From NCBI RefSeq assembly GCF_030291075.1, contig NZ_CP127407.1, forward strand, positions 618,001 through 682,000: DNA of 64,000 nt. Direction: 5' to 3'. The notes below the pieces were generated by a model, which was given only the letters and a program-made list of their open reading frames with translations, ran no database searches and was not told the DNA's origin. The translations under genes and the position numbers were made by a program. Positions 19,671 to 29,121 of the stretch are shown here, in pieces (position 1 is the stretch's first letter; each line of letters starts with the position of its first letter). Origin of the DNA: Stenotrophomonas sp. 57 (GTDB taxonomy: Bacteria > Pseudomonadota > Gammaproteobacteria > Xanthomonadales > Xanthomonadaceae).

Positions 19671-19724
19671 AACGCCCCCAGGGGACGTTGGGCCGGAAAG
19701 CCCAGCGGTGGCGTTGCTTTGCCC
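19671..19724 (+). promoter_or_regulatory. Potential structured 5' leader before the adhesin
   Basis: AACGCC (19671-19676) can pair with GGCGTT (19710-19715) to enclose a hairpin TGGGC-CGGAAA-GCCCA (19689-19704). CTTTGCCC (19717-19724) could instead pair with GGGC...AAAG of that hairpin. The ribosome site (AGGAG) and ATG follow within 35 bases. I do not recognise a known riboswitch class; the c-di-GMP-I core is absent. Confidence 0.35.
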
Positions 19725-19752
19725 AAAACCAGTCCAATCAGGAGCCGTACCG

Positions 19753-22700
19753 ATGAATCGGATTTATCGCAAGGTCTGGAACAAAGCACTGGGTCAGTTG
19801 GTGGTGGCCTCGGAACTGGCTTCCTCCGACAGCAGCAGCGGTGGGGTCGTCGACCAGCGCCGCGATGCGACACAGGCCACGCCCGCACGGCTGGCGGTGG
19901 CACTGGGCCTGGTATTGGGATTGGGCATGAGTGGCTCTGCCACCGCACAGTCGGTGCAGATCGGCGGTAGCGCCACCTGCGTGGCCTTCAGCGGCAAGCT
20001 GCTCGAAAAGTGCCTGATCGAAGGCTCGGCCACGGCCAAGGGCAGCAATGCGGTGGCGATCGGCAGCAACAGCAGCGCCAGTGCGGCCAACAGCGTGGCG
20101 CTGGGCGCGGGCTCCAAGGCCACGCGCGCCAACACGGTGTCCGTTGGCGATGCCGGCAAGGAACGGCAGGTCACCAACGTCGCCGCAGGCACGCAGGCGA
20201 CCGACGCAGTGAACAAGGCGCAGCTGGACGCGCAGGCGCGTGCCACCCAGGCCGCGCTGGCCGACGTTGCCGCAGACGGCAACCGCTATTTCAAGGCCGA
20301 CGGCGCAGGTGATGACAGCGACGCGGCGAAGATCGAGGGCGAGGGTGCACTGGCCGCCGGTGCCGGTGCGCAGTCGCTGGCCAACGCCACCACCGCCATC
20401 GGTACCCAGGCCATTGCGGCGGGCATCGGCGCCAGCGCGTTCGGCCAGGGCGCGTTGGCGATCGGTGATGCCAGCGTAGTGGTCGGGCAGAGCGCAGCAG
20501 CCTTCGGCCTTGGCGATACCGCCGTCGGCGCCAGCGCGTACGCCGCCAGCGAAAACGGTGCAGCAACGGCCCTGGGGGCATTGTCCGAAGCCACCGCCGA
20601 TGGTGCGACCGCCGTCGGTGGCGGTGCTGTTGCGATGGGCCCGGGCAGCACCGCGCTCGGTCGCGGCGCCACCGCCGCCAACGAAGCCTCGATCGCCGTC
20701 GGTGCATTCAGCACGGCGGTGGGTGAATACAGCACCGCGCTGGGTTCCAATTCCGCCGCGGTCGCTACCGGCAGCGTGGCGCTGGGCGCCGGTTCGCTGG
20801 CCGACCGTGTCGATACCGTGTCCGTCGGTGCCGCCGACTACGGCCTGACCCGCCAGATCACCAGCGTTGCCGCCGGTACCGACGATACCGATGCGGTCAA
20901 CGTCGGGCAGTTGAAGGATGTTGCCGCGGTGGCCGATGCCACCGCCAAGCGTTTCCAGGCCACCGGCAGCAGCAACAGCGATGCCGGTGCACTGGCGGAA
21001 GGTGACGACGCGCTGGCGGCTGGCGAGGCCGCCAACGCCATCGGCAACGGCACCACGGCGGTCGGCGCCGGCGCTACCGCCGTGGCGCAGAACGCGACTG
21101 CCGTGGGCAACAACGCGCTGGCCTCGGGCCAGAACAGCGCCGCGTTCGGCAACAACGCGCAGGCCAACGGCCCGGGCAGCGTTGCCGTGGGTGGCGCTGC
21201 GGTGGACGCCAGCGGCAACCCGCTGATCACCAGTGGTGGCGTGCCGGTGGTCACCGGCGCCACCAGTGCCGGTGTGGGTGGCACGGCGGTCGGCGCCAGC
21301 GCCGATGCCAGCGGTTTTGCCGCATCGTCCTATGGCGTGGGTGCCTATGCCTCCGGCGCGCAGGCGTCGGCGTTCGGTGCGGTCTCCAATGCCATCGGCG
21401 ACTATTCGACAGCGCTCGGTACGCAGAGCAATGCGACCGGTACCAGCAGCGTCGCCATCGGTGGCCCGGCCGATCTGGTTCCGGGCATGGGCTTCTTCGT
21501 GCAGACCCGGGCCAGCGGCGAAGCCGCGATTGCGGTGGGTGCCGGCGCCATCGCCAGCGGTGACCGCGCGGTGGCCAACGGCACCCTCAGCGAAGCCTCC
21601 GGCATTGAAGCCACCGCCGTGGGCTACTTCGCCTATGCACCGGGCGAGAACGCCAGTGCACTGGGTGCGCAGACCTGGGCTGTCGGCAAGGACAGCACTG
21701 CCATCGGCTACTACGCTACCGCTGGCGCCGAGAACAGTGTTGCACTGGGTGCCTACTCCGGGTCCAACCGCGCCAACACGGTTGCCGTGGGAACCAATGG
21801 CAACGAGCGGCAGATCGTCAGCGTGGCCGCGGGCACCCAGGCCACCGATGCAGTGAACAAGGCGCAGCTGGATGCGGTGGCCAACACCGCCGACAGCACC
21901 GCGCGCTTCTTCCAGGCGCAGCCGGAAGCCGACAGCGATGCCGGCGCACTGGCCGAGGGCGAGGGCGCCATCGCTGCTGGTTCGTCAAGCAATGCGATCG
22001 GCGCCGGTGCAGTAGCCCATGGCGCGGCTGCGTCAGCGATCGGCGATGACAGCGTGGCGGTGGGCCGCAACAGTGCGGCCACCGGTAACGGCGGCGTCGC
22101 CATCGGTGGCCTGGGCCAGGCCTACGACGAATTCAACCAACCGATCATCGGCGCCGATGGCAAGGCGCAGCAGGTTGGCACCACTGCGGTTGCCGATGCC
22201 ACGGCGGTCGGCAGCGGCGCGCAGGCCACCGGTGCTGCCAGCAGCGCCTTCGGCAACGCCGCCAAGGCCAGCGGCGACAACAGCTTCGCCGCGGGCGGCA
22301 AGTCGCGCGCAACCGGTGCCTATGCGGTGGCAGTGGGTGACAGTGCGTTCGCCAGCAGCGATGACAGCACCGCGGTGGGCGGCTACAGCTGGGCCACCGC
22401 CAGTGGCGCCAGCGCGTTCGGTTCCGGTGCATGGGCCACTGCCACCAATGCCTCGGCGTTCGGCAATGCTGCATGGGCCAGCGGCGCCGGCGCCACCTCC
22501 ATCGGCTACAACAGCTGGGCCAACGGCACCAGCGCCACCGCCGTCGGCCGTGGTGCCTTCGGCTATGGTGACAACAGTGTCGCGCTCGGCTTCCAGGCGC
22601 TCGGCAACACGCTCAACAGCATCGCCATCGGTACCAACACCGTGGCCGGCGCTGAAAACGCGATCGCGCTGGGTGCGGGCAGCAACGCCAGTGCCAGCAA

Positions 22701-25700
22701 CGCGGTCGCGCTGGGTGCCGGTTCGGTGGCCAACCGCGCACGCACGGTGTCAGTGGGCAGCACCGGTAGCGAGCGGCAGATCACCCATGTCGCCGCCGGT
22801 ACCCAGGCCACCGATGCGGTGAACAAGGCACAGCTGGACGCGGTGGCAAGCACCGCCACCACCACCAGCCGCTTCTTCCAGGCCAGCGGCAACGGTGATG
22901 ATGTGGCCGGTGCGCTGGTGGAAGGTGACAACGCACTGGCCGCCGGCGACGCCGCCAACGCCATCGGCAACGGCGCCACCGCACTCGGCAGCGGTGCCAA
23001 TGCGCTGGCCAACAACGCGCAGGCGATCGGCTTCAATGCACTGGCGACCGCTGCCAATGCCAGCGCCGTCGGTGCCAATGCACAGGCCACCGGTGAGTAT
23101 GCAACCGCGCAGGGCGCCGAGAGCGAAGCCAGCGGGGAACAGAGCGCAGCGTTCGGCGCGGCCAGCATTGCCAGTGGCGCCGGCAGCACCGCCAACGGCG
23201 TGTTGTCCGAAGCCTCCGGCGAAGAAGCGGTGGCGGTGGGCTACTTCAGCAACGCCAGTGGCAGTGGTGCCACGGCGGTGGGCAGCGAGAGCGTGGCCAG
23301 CGGCACCGCATCGGCGGCGTTCGGCATCGGCGCCGAAGCCACCGGCGGTTACAGCACCGCCATCGGCGGCTACGCGCAGGCCTCGGCGTTCAACGCCACC
23401 GCGTTCGGCAATTTCGCCAACGCCTCCGGTTCCAACAGCGTGGCGCTGGGCGGCGACTCGGAAGCCTCCGGCGCGTACAGCACCGCCACCGGCCAGGGCA
23501 GCCTGGCCACCGGCACCAACAGCGTCGCCATCGGCGGCTCGCTGTTCGGCACGCTGGCCACCGAAGCCTCGGGCAACTACTCCACCGCGGTGGGCGGTGG
23601 CGCCTGGTCGCCGGGCATCAACAGCACCGCGCTGGGCAATGCAGCGGAATCGCGCGGAGACAACAGCGTGGCGCTGGGTGCGGATTCGATCGCCGACCGC
23701 GACAACACCGTGTCGGTGGGCGGCGGCGGCAATACCCGCCAGATCACCAACGTGGCCGATGGCACGCAGGGCAACGATGCGGTCAACAAGAACCAGCTCG
23801 ACGCCGTAGCCGCCGCCGCGGAAAAGACGAGCAGGCAGTTCCAGGCCAGCGGCAATGCCGATGGTGAAACCGGTGCGTTGGTGGAGGGCGACAACGCACT
23901 GGCCGCAGGTGATGCGGCCAACGCCATCGGCAACGGCGCTACCGCACTGGGCAGTGGTGCCAACGCACTGGCCGCCAACGCCACCGCCGTCGGCATCGAT
24001 GCGCTGGCGACCGGCAGCAATGCGGCTGCACTGGGCAGCACCGCGCAGGCCACCGGCGATGACAGCGTGGCCCTGGGCAGCGGCGCCAGTGCCAGCGATG
24101 TGGGCGCAAGCGCAGTGGGCGCCCGTGCGCAGGCCAGCGGTGTCTACAGCACCGCCAGCGGTACCGAATCCAACGCCAGTGGCGCACAGTCGCTGGCCAA
24201 CGGTTTCCGCAGCACCGCGTCGGCCGATGGCACGACGGCGGTGGGTGGCTATGCCGAAGCGACCGGTCGCCTCGGCACTGCGCTCGGCTACGGTTCGGTG
24301 GCCAGCGGCGCCAACACCACGGCGGTGGGCTTCGGGGCCGCGGCGGCGGGTACCGGCGCGGTTGCGGTGGGTCAGTCGAGTGAAGCCAGCGGTGCGGAAA
24401 GCGTGGCGATCGGTGGCAGCACCTTCTTCGGCCTGATTCCGTCGCGTGCCAGTGGTACTGGCGCGGCCGCGTTCGGCGCCGGTGCGTGGGCCACCGAGGA
24501 TTACGCCACCGCCATCGGCTGGAATGCCTGGTCCGCCGGCACCAACGCCACCGCGCTGGGTGCCAACGCGACGGCCAATGGCAGCAACAGCGTGGCGCTC
24601 GGTGCCGGTTCCACCGCCGACCGCGACAACACCGTGGCTGTCGGCAAGGCCGGCAGCGAACGCCAGGTGACGAACGTTGCAGCCGGCACCGAAGCCACCG
24701 ATGCAGTGAACAAGGGCCAGCTCGATGCCGTGGCCAGCGTCGCCGACAAGACCAGCCGCCAGTTCCAGGCCAGCGGCAATGCCGACGGCGAGGCCGGTGC
24801 ACTGGTGGAGGGTGACAACGCACTGGCGGCCGGCAATGCCGCCAACGCGATCGGCAACGGTGCGACTGCGCTGGGCAGCGGTGCCAATGCGATGGCCGCC
24901 AGTGCCACGGCGGTCGGTTTCGATGCACTGGCCACCGGCAACAATGCTGCCGCTCTGGGCAACGCCGCGCAGGCGGCCGGTGTCGACAGCGTTGCGCTGG
25001 GCAGCGGTGCCAGCGCCAGCGAGACCGGTGCCAGCGCCACCGGTGCTGGCGCCCAGGCCAAGGGCGCCTACAGCACCGCCAACGGTGCGCAGGCTGCCGC
25101 CACCGGCACGCAGTCGCAGGCCAATGGCTTCCGCGCCAGTGCTTCGGCCGATGGTGCTTCGGCCATCGGCAGCTACGCCGATGCCAGTGGTCGCCTTGGT
25201 ACTGCAGTCGGCTACGGCAGCAAGGCAACCGCCGCCAATGCAACGGCGGTGGGTGTCAGTGCCACCGCCAGCGCTGCAGGCAGCGTGGCGTTGGGTTCGG
25301 GCTCGGTGGCTGATCGTGCCAACACCGTCTCGGTGGGCAGCAGCACCAGTGATCGCCAGATCACTCGCGTGGCCGCGGGTACCGAACGCACCGATGCGGT
25401 CAACCGCGGCCAGCTCGATGCCGTTGCCGCAACCGCCGATGGCACCGCCCGCTACGTCAAGGCCACCGGCAGCGGCACCGCCAGTGCCAGCGGCAGCGAT
25501 GCGGCCGCGCTCGGTTCGGGTGCCAGTGCCAGTGGTGCGCGCAGCAACGCGCTGGGTGCCAACGCGGCCGCCATCGGCAATGGTGCACTGGCGCTGGGCA
25601 GCAGTGCCGGTGCCAGCGGCGCGAATTCGGTGGCATTGGGTGCGGGCTCGCGTGCCCTCGATGCCAACGTGGTGTCGGTCGGTGGCGGCAACGGCACCGA

Positions 25701-26934
25701 TGGCCCGGCCACGCGCCGCATCGTCAACGTGGCCGATGGCCGTATCGCCGCCGGCAGCAGCGATGCGGTGACTGGTTCGCAGCTCAACGTCACCAACCAG
25801 CGCGTGGGCGCAGTGGAGACCCGCGTCGGTGATTTCGATTCGCGCATCGCCACGGTGGAAACGACCGCGGCCAGCGCGGTCGGTTACGACGACGCCAGCC
25901 GTGACCGCCTGACCCTGTCCGGCTTCCAGGGCACCACCATCGACAACGTCGGTGCCGGCAGCATCGCCGCCGGCAGTCGCCAGGCGATCAATGGCGGCCA
26001 GTTGTTCCAGTCGCTCAGCGATGCCGCCAGCTTCCTGGGTGGCGGCGCCAGCGTCGGCATGCAGGGTGTGTTCGTGGCGCCGAACTACGTGATCCAGGGC
26101 GCCACCTACAGCAACGTCGGCGATGCGCTGGGCGCGCTGGACCGCAAGGTCAGCGAGATCGATCGCCGCACCGCGGGTGGCACGCGTGCCGGAACCGCCA
26201 GCCTGCGTTCGATGGGGGCTCCACTGGAGGACACCTCGCTGGCCAGCGCCGCCGATGCACCGGCAACCGCCGATGTGGCAACGGCCAGCACGGCACGCGT
26301 GCAGGGCACGCCGACCGTCGCCGCGGCCGGTGCGGGCATCCCGGTCGGCACCCCGGCGTCGGGCCTCAATGCCGTTGCCATGGGCGATGGCGCCGTGGCC
26401 AGTGGTGCCTCGTCCACCGCCATCGGCCAGGGGGCCAGCGCCACCGCTGCCAACGCCGTGGCGCTGGGCCAGGGCTCGGTTGCCGATCGTGCCAATACGG
26501 TGTCGGTGGGCAGCGAAGGCAACGAGCGCCAGGTCACCAACGTGGCCGCCGGTACCACGGCCACCGATGCGGTCAACAAGGGGCAGCTGGACCGTGGCAT
26601 GGCCACCGCCAACAGCTACACCGACAGCCGCGTGCAGGCCGTCGCCGACAGCTTCGATGTGTTCAAGGGCGAGATCGACGGACGCCTGCGCCACATGGAT
26701 CGCCGCATCGACCGCCAGGGCGCGATGAGCGCAGCGATGCTCAACATGGCCACCAGTGCCGCGGGTATCCGCACCCAGAACCGGGTCGGCGTCGGCATCG
26801 GTTTCCAGGGCGGGGAATCGGCGCTGTCGCTGGGTTACCAGCGTGCGATCAGCGATCGTGCCACGGTCACCTTCGGCGGAGCCTTCAGCAGCGACGACAG
26901 TTCGGTCGGCGTCGGTGCCGGCTTCGGCTGGTAA
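19753..26934 (+). CDS. Giant trimeric autotransporter adhesin (YadA-like)
   Basis: A 2393-residue type Vc outer-membrane adhesin. M-N-R-I-Y-R-K-V-W-N-K opens an extended signal peptide region, with probable cleavage after A-T-A-Q66. The passenger is nearly all YadA-type head repeats (pattern A-x-A-x-G-x-x-S-x-A-x-G). These are punctuated by neck motifs D-A-V-N-K-x-Q-L-D at about residues 150, 380, 697, 1019, 1341, 1648, 1879 and 2273. A short coiled-coil stalk (about 2285-2335) leads to a YadA anchor ending G-A-G-F-G-W with the terminal aromatic residue. The start at 19753 follows AGGAG and gives the exact ESPR N-terminus. It probably mediates attachment and biofilm formation; the receptor is unknown. 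A nearly full-length antisense frame is a shadow. Confidence 0.96.
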   Translation: MNRIYRKVWNKALGQLVVASELASSDSSSGGVVDQRRDATQATPARLAVALGLVLGLGMSGSATAQSVQIGGSATCVAFSGKLLEKCLIEGSATAKGSNAVAIGSNSSASAANSVALGAGSKATRANTVSVGDAGKERQVTNVAAGTQATDAVNKAQLDAQARATQAALADVAADGNRYFKADGAGDDSDAAKIEGEGALAAGAGAQSLANATTAIGTQAIAAGIGASAFGQGALAIGDASVVVGQSAAAFGLGDTAVGASAYAASENGAATALGALSEATADGATAVGGGAVAMGPGSTALGRGATAANEASIAVGAFSTAVGEYSTALGSNSAAVATGSVALGAGSLADRVDTVSVGAADYGLTRQITSVAAGTDDTDAVNVGQLKDVAAVADATAKRFQATGSSNSDAGALAEGDDALAAGEAANAIGNGTTAVGAGATAVAQNATAVGNNALASGQNSAAFGNNAQANGPGSVAVGGAAVDASGNPLITSGGVPVVTGATSAGVGGTAVGASADASGFAASSYGVGAYASGAQASAFGAVSNAIGDYSTALGTQSNATGTSSVAIGGPADLVPGMGFFVQTRASGEAAIAVGAGAIASGDRAVANGTLSEASGIEATAVGYFAYAPGENASALGAQTWAVGKDSTAIGYYATAGAENSVALGAYSGSNRANTVAVGTNGNERQIVSVAAGTQATDAVNKAQLDAVANTADSTARFFQAQPEADSDAGALAEGEGAIAAGSSSNAIGAGAVAHGAAASAIGDDSVAVGRNSAATGNGGVAIGGLGQAYDEFNQPIIGADGKAQQVGTTAVADATAVGSGAQATGAASSAFGNAAKASGDNSFAAGGKSRATGAYAVAVGDSAFASSDDSTAVGGYSWATASGASAFGSGAWATATNASAFGNAAWASGAGATSIGYNSWANGTSATAVGRGAFGYGDNSVALGFQALGNTLNSIAIGTNTVAGAENAIALGAGSNASASNAVALGAGSVANRARTVSVGSTGSERQITHVAAGTQATDAVNKAQLDAVASTATTTSRFFQASGNGDDVAGALVEGDNALAAGDAANAIGNGATALGSGANALANNAQAIGFNALATAANASAVGANAQATGEYATAQGAESEASGEQSAAFGAASIASGAGSTANGVLSEASGEEAVAVGYFSNASGSGATAVGSESVASGTASAAFGIGAEATGGYSTAIGGYAQASAFNATAFGNFANASGSNSVALGGDSEASGAYSTATGQGSLATGTNSVAIGGSLFGTLATEASGNYSTAVGGGAWSPGINSTALGNAAESRGDNSVALGADSIADRDNTVSVGGGGNTRQITNVADGTQGNDAVNKNQLDAVAAAAEKTSRQFQASGNADGETGALVEGDNALAAGDAANAIGNGATALGSGANALAANATAVGIDALATGSNAAALGSTAQATGDDSVALGSGASASDVGASAVGARAQASGVYSTASGTESNASGAQSLANGFRSTASADGTTAVGGYAEATGRLGTALGYGSVASGANTTAVGFGAAAAGTGAVAVGQSSEASGAESVAIGGSTFFGLIPSRASGTGAAAFGAGAWATEDYATAIGWNAWSAGTNATALGANATANGSNSVALGAGSTADRDNTVAVGKAGSERQVTNVAAGTEATDAVNKGQLDAVASVADKTSRQFQASGNADGEAGALVEGDNALAAGNAANAIGNGATALGSGANAMAASATAVGFDALATGNNAAALGNAAQAAGVDSVALGSGASASETGASATGAGAQAKGAYSTANGAQAAATGTQSQANGFRASASADGASAIGSYADASGRLGTAVGYGSKATAANATAVGVSATASAAGSVALGSGSVADRANTVSVGSSTSDRQITRVAAGTERTDAVNRGQLDAVAATADGTARYVKATGSGTASASGSDAAALGSGASASGARSNALGANAAAIGNGALALGSSAGASGANSVALGAGSRALDANVVSVGGGNGTDGPATRRIVNVADGRIAAGSSDAVTGSQLNVTNQRVGAVETRVGDFDSRIATVETTAASAVGYDDASRDRLTLSGFQGTTIDNVGAGSIAAGSRQAINGGQLFQSLSDAASFLGGGASVGMQGVFVAPNYVIQGATYSNVGDALGALDRKVSEIDRRTAGGTRAGTASLRSMGAPLEDTSLASAADAPATADVATASTARVQGTPTVAAAGAGIPVGTPASGLNAVAMGDGAVASGASSTAIGQGASATAANAVALGQGSVADRANTVSVGSEGNERQVTNVAAGTTATDAVNKGQLDRGMATANSYTDSRVQAVADSFDVFKGEIDGRLRHMDRRIDRQGAMSAAMLNMATSAAGIRTQNRVGVGIGFQGGESALSLGYQRAISDRATVTFGGAFSSDDSSVGVGAGFGW
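20880..25400 (+). repeat. Tandem head-neck modules inside the adhesin gene
   Basis: Five successive neck motifs are spaced about 318, 322, 322 and 307 residues apart (about 0.92-0.97 kb), then 231. Each middle module opens with near-identical text, e.g. F-Q-A-S-G-N-x-D...E-G-D-N-A-L-A-A-G-D-A-A-N-A-I-G. DNA identity between modules is visibly high, which makes copy-number change by recombination plausible. Confidence 0.75.
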
Positions 26935-26945
26935 GCCACTCCATC

Positions 26946-26971
26946 GCGCCGGCGGCCACCCACGCCGGCGC
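26946..26971 (+). terminator. Hairpin after the adhesin gene, possible terminator
   Basis: A perfect 9-bp stem GCGCCGGCG/CGCCGGCGC with an 8-base loop, 11 bases past the stop. No U-tract follows, so termination would be partial or Rho-dependent. Confidence 0.4.
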
Positions 26972-27091
26972 AGCACCTGCAATGAGGGCCTGGGGGGAGG
27001 TCACGGCAATCCCGGCTGGGCCGGCCGGGAGTCGTCAAGGAATGATGGCCGCAGTGTTGGTTCGATCCATGACCCAGAAGAGGAATTCGAC

Positions 27092-28984
27092 GTGATCAAG
27101 AAGCAGAACCTTCGCATCAATGTTCTGGCAGCCGCCGTGCTGTCGCTGACCGGTGTTGGCCTGGCACAGGCCGCCGACCTGAAGGTAAGTGCGCCGTTGT
27201 CCGGCCCGAAGACGCAGCAGGTCGAAGGCATCATCGTGAAGTACCGTGCCGGCAGCGCCGCTGCGGCCGATACCAACGCCAAGCTGGCCGTGGTCAACGC
27301 AGCCGTCTCGCGTGCCGCACTGGGTGGCACCAACGCGGCGGCGCGCAGTGCTGCGCTGCGTCCGCAGGTGGCTCGCAGGCTCGGCATCGGTGCCGACCTG
27401 ATCCGGCTGCAGGGGAGCATCGCCAGCGCCGACCTGGACAAGGTGCTGGCTGAACTGAAGGCCGATCCGACCGTCGAGTACGCGGTGCCGGACGCCATCA
27501 TGTATCCGATCGACGCTGCCTCCACCGCACGCCTGGACGCTGCACCGAAGGCCGATGGGTCGCCGACCTTCGTGCCCAACGATCCGAACTACCAGAGCCA
27601 CAACTGGCACTTCCACAACCCGGTGGGCGGCGTCAACGCGCCGGCCGCGTGGGACGTCTCGCAGGGTGAGGGCATCGTGGTGGCGGTGATCGATACCGGC
27701 ATCCTGCCCGAGCACCCCGATTTCGCGGCCGGCACCCTGCTGGAAGGCTACGACTTTATCAGCCAGGCCAGCCGCTCGCGTCGTCCGGCCGATGGCCGTG
27801 TACCGGGCGCCCTCGACTACGGCGACTGGATGCCGACCGCCAACGCCTGCTACCAGGGTTCGCCGGTGCGTGACAGCAGCTGGCACGGTACCCACGTGAG
27901 CGGCACCATCGCCGAGGCCACCAACAATGGCCTGATGGCCTCGGGCCTGGCCTACAAGGCCAAGGTGCTGCCGGTGCGTGTGCTCGGCTACTGCGGCGGC
28001 ACCCTGTCGGACATCACCGATGCCATCACCTGGGCCTCGGGTGGCACGGTGGCCGGCATTCCGGCCAACCAGAACCCGGCCGAGATCATCAACATGAGCC
28101 TGGGCGGTTCCGGCAGCTGTGATCCGGCGTACCAGGCCGCCATCACCGGTGCCACCAACCGCGGCACGGTGGTCGTGGTTGCAGCCGGCAACGATGCGAT
28201 GAATGTCGCCAACGCCCGGCCGGCCAACTGCGATGGCGTGGTCTCGGTCGGTGCTACCGGCATCACCGGCGCCATTGCCTACTACTCCAACTTCGGTGCC
28301 CGCATCGATCTCTCCGGCCCGGGTGGCGGCGTGACCGACGGCAATCCGAATGGCTACGTGTGGCAGGCGCTGTCCAGCAACAAGACCTCGCCGCCGGCTG
28401 CGGGCTCCACCACCGGTTACACCATCGGTGGCCTGGCCGGTACCTCGATGGCGGCCCCGCACGTGGCGGCCGTTGCCGCGCTGGTTCAGAGCGCGCTGAT
28501 CGCCGCCAACCGCGATCCGCTGACGCCGGCCGACATGCGCACGCTGCTGAAGGACACCGCGCGCCCGTTCCCGGTCAGCATCCCGTCGGCCACCCCGATC
28601 GGCACCGGCATCGTCGATGCCAAGGCCGCACTGGACAAGGCGCTGGAAGAACCGTGCACCGAGAACTGCGGTCCGGTGGCCAAGCCGCTGACCAACAAGG
28701 TGGCCGTCGGTGGCCTCAGCGGTGCGGCCGGCAGCAGCGCGCTGTACAGCTTCGAAGCCACGGCCGGCAAGCAGCTCAGCGTCATCACCTATGGTGGCAC
28801 CGGCAACGTATCGGTGTACCTGGCCAAGGGTCGTGAACCGAGCGCCACCGACAACGATGCGCGTTCGACCCGCCCGGGTACCTCGGAAACCGTGCGCGTG
28901 ACTGCCGCAACGGCCGGCACCTATTACATCAAGGTGGTGGGCGAAGCGGCCTACAGCGGCGTGAGCATTCTCGCCACGCAGTAA
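27092..28984 (+). CDS. Secreted subtilisin-like serine protease (S8)
   Basis: A 630-residue extracellular protease. The GTG start follows GAGGA by seven bases. Order: signal peptide ending G-L-A-Q-A-A (about residue 26), an I9-like propeptide/chaperone region (about 40-150), an S8 catalytic domain with D201 (V-I-D-T-G), H265 (W-H-G-T-H-V-S-G-T) and S452 (G-T-S-M-A-A-P-H-V), and a C-terminal pre-peptidase (PPC) domain of about 95 residues (G-T-Y-Y-I-K-V-V-G). It resembles the StmPr-type extracellular proteases of S. maltophilia; which one cannot be said. The xps operon starts 137 bases downstream, so it is a likely type II substrate. Confidence 0.94.
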   Translation: MIKKQNLRINVLAAAVLSLTGVGLAQAADLKVSAPLSGPKTQQVEGIIVKYRAGSAAAADTNAKLAVVNAAVSRAALGGTNAAARSAALRPQVARRLGIGADLIRLQGSIASADLDKVLAELKADPTVEYAVPDAIMYPIDAASTARLDAAPKADGSPTFVPNDPNYQSHNWHFHNPVGGVNAPAAWDVSQGEGIVVAVIDTGILPEHPDFAAGTLLEGYDFISQASRSRRPADGRVPGALDYGDWMPTANACYQGSPVRDSSWHGTHVSGTIAEATNNGLMASGLAYKAKVLPVRVLGYCGGTLSDITDAITWASGGTVAGIPANQNPAEIINMSLGGSGSCDPAYQAAITGATNRGTVVVVAAGNDAMNVANARPANCDGVVSVGATGITGAIAYYSNFGARIDLSGPGGGVTDGNPNGYVWQALSSNKTSPPAAGSTTGYTIGGLAGTSMAAPHVAAVAALVQSALIAANRDPLTPADMRTLLKDTARPFPVSIPSATPIGTGIVDAKAALDKALEEPCTENCGPVAKPLTNKVAVGGLSGAAGSSALYSFEATAGKQLSVITYGGTGNVSVYLAKGREPSATDNDARSTRPGTSETVRVTAATAGTYYIKVVGEAAYSGVSILATQ

Positions 28985-29013
28985 GCGCGCAGTGTCGTAG
29001 TTGAATGGCCGAT

Positions 29014-29047
29014 GCCCGTCACTTCCCTGTGACGGGCTTCGTCTTTT
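29014..29047 (+). terminator. Rho-independent terminator of the serine protease
   Basis: A perfect 9-bp stem GCCCGTCAC/GTGACGGGC with a 6-base loop, then TTCGTCTTTT. It separates the protease from the xps operon. Confidence 0.85.
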
Positions 29048-29121
29048 CAAGAAAGCGGGTGGCGGGGCGACGTAAATCACGGCTTAACTGTTAAAGTCGA
29101 GCCGATTGACAGGAGAGTCAC

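Noticed and set aside
19671..19724. Cyclic di-GMP-I (GEMM) riboswitch before the adhesin
   Set aside because: Attractive by context, but the conserved GEMM core and tetraloop receptor text are not present. Listed only as an unclassified structured leader.
20880..25400. CRISPR-like regular repeats
   Set aside because: Period is about 960 bp and the reading frame is open throughout; these are protein modules, not 28-36 bp repeats with spacers.
22750..26982. 1410-codon open frame antisense to the adhesin
   Set aside because: Shadow of a repetitive, GC-rich gene; the plus strand has ESPR, neck motifs and anchor in one frame.
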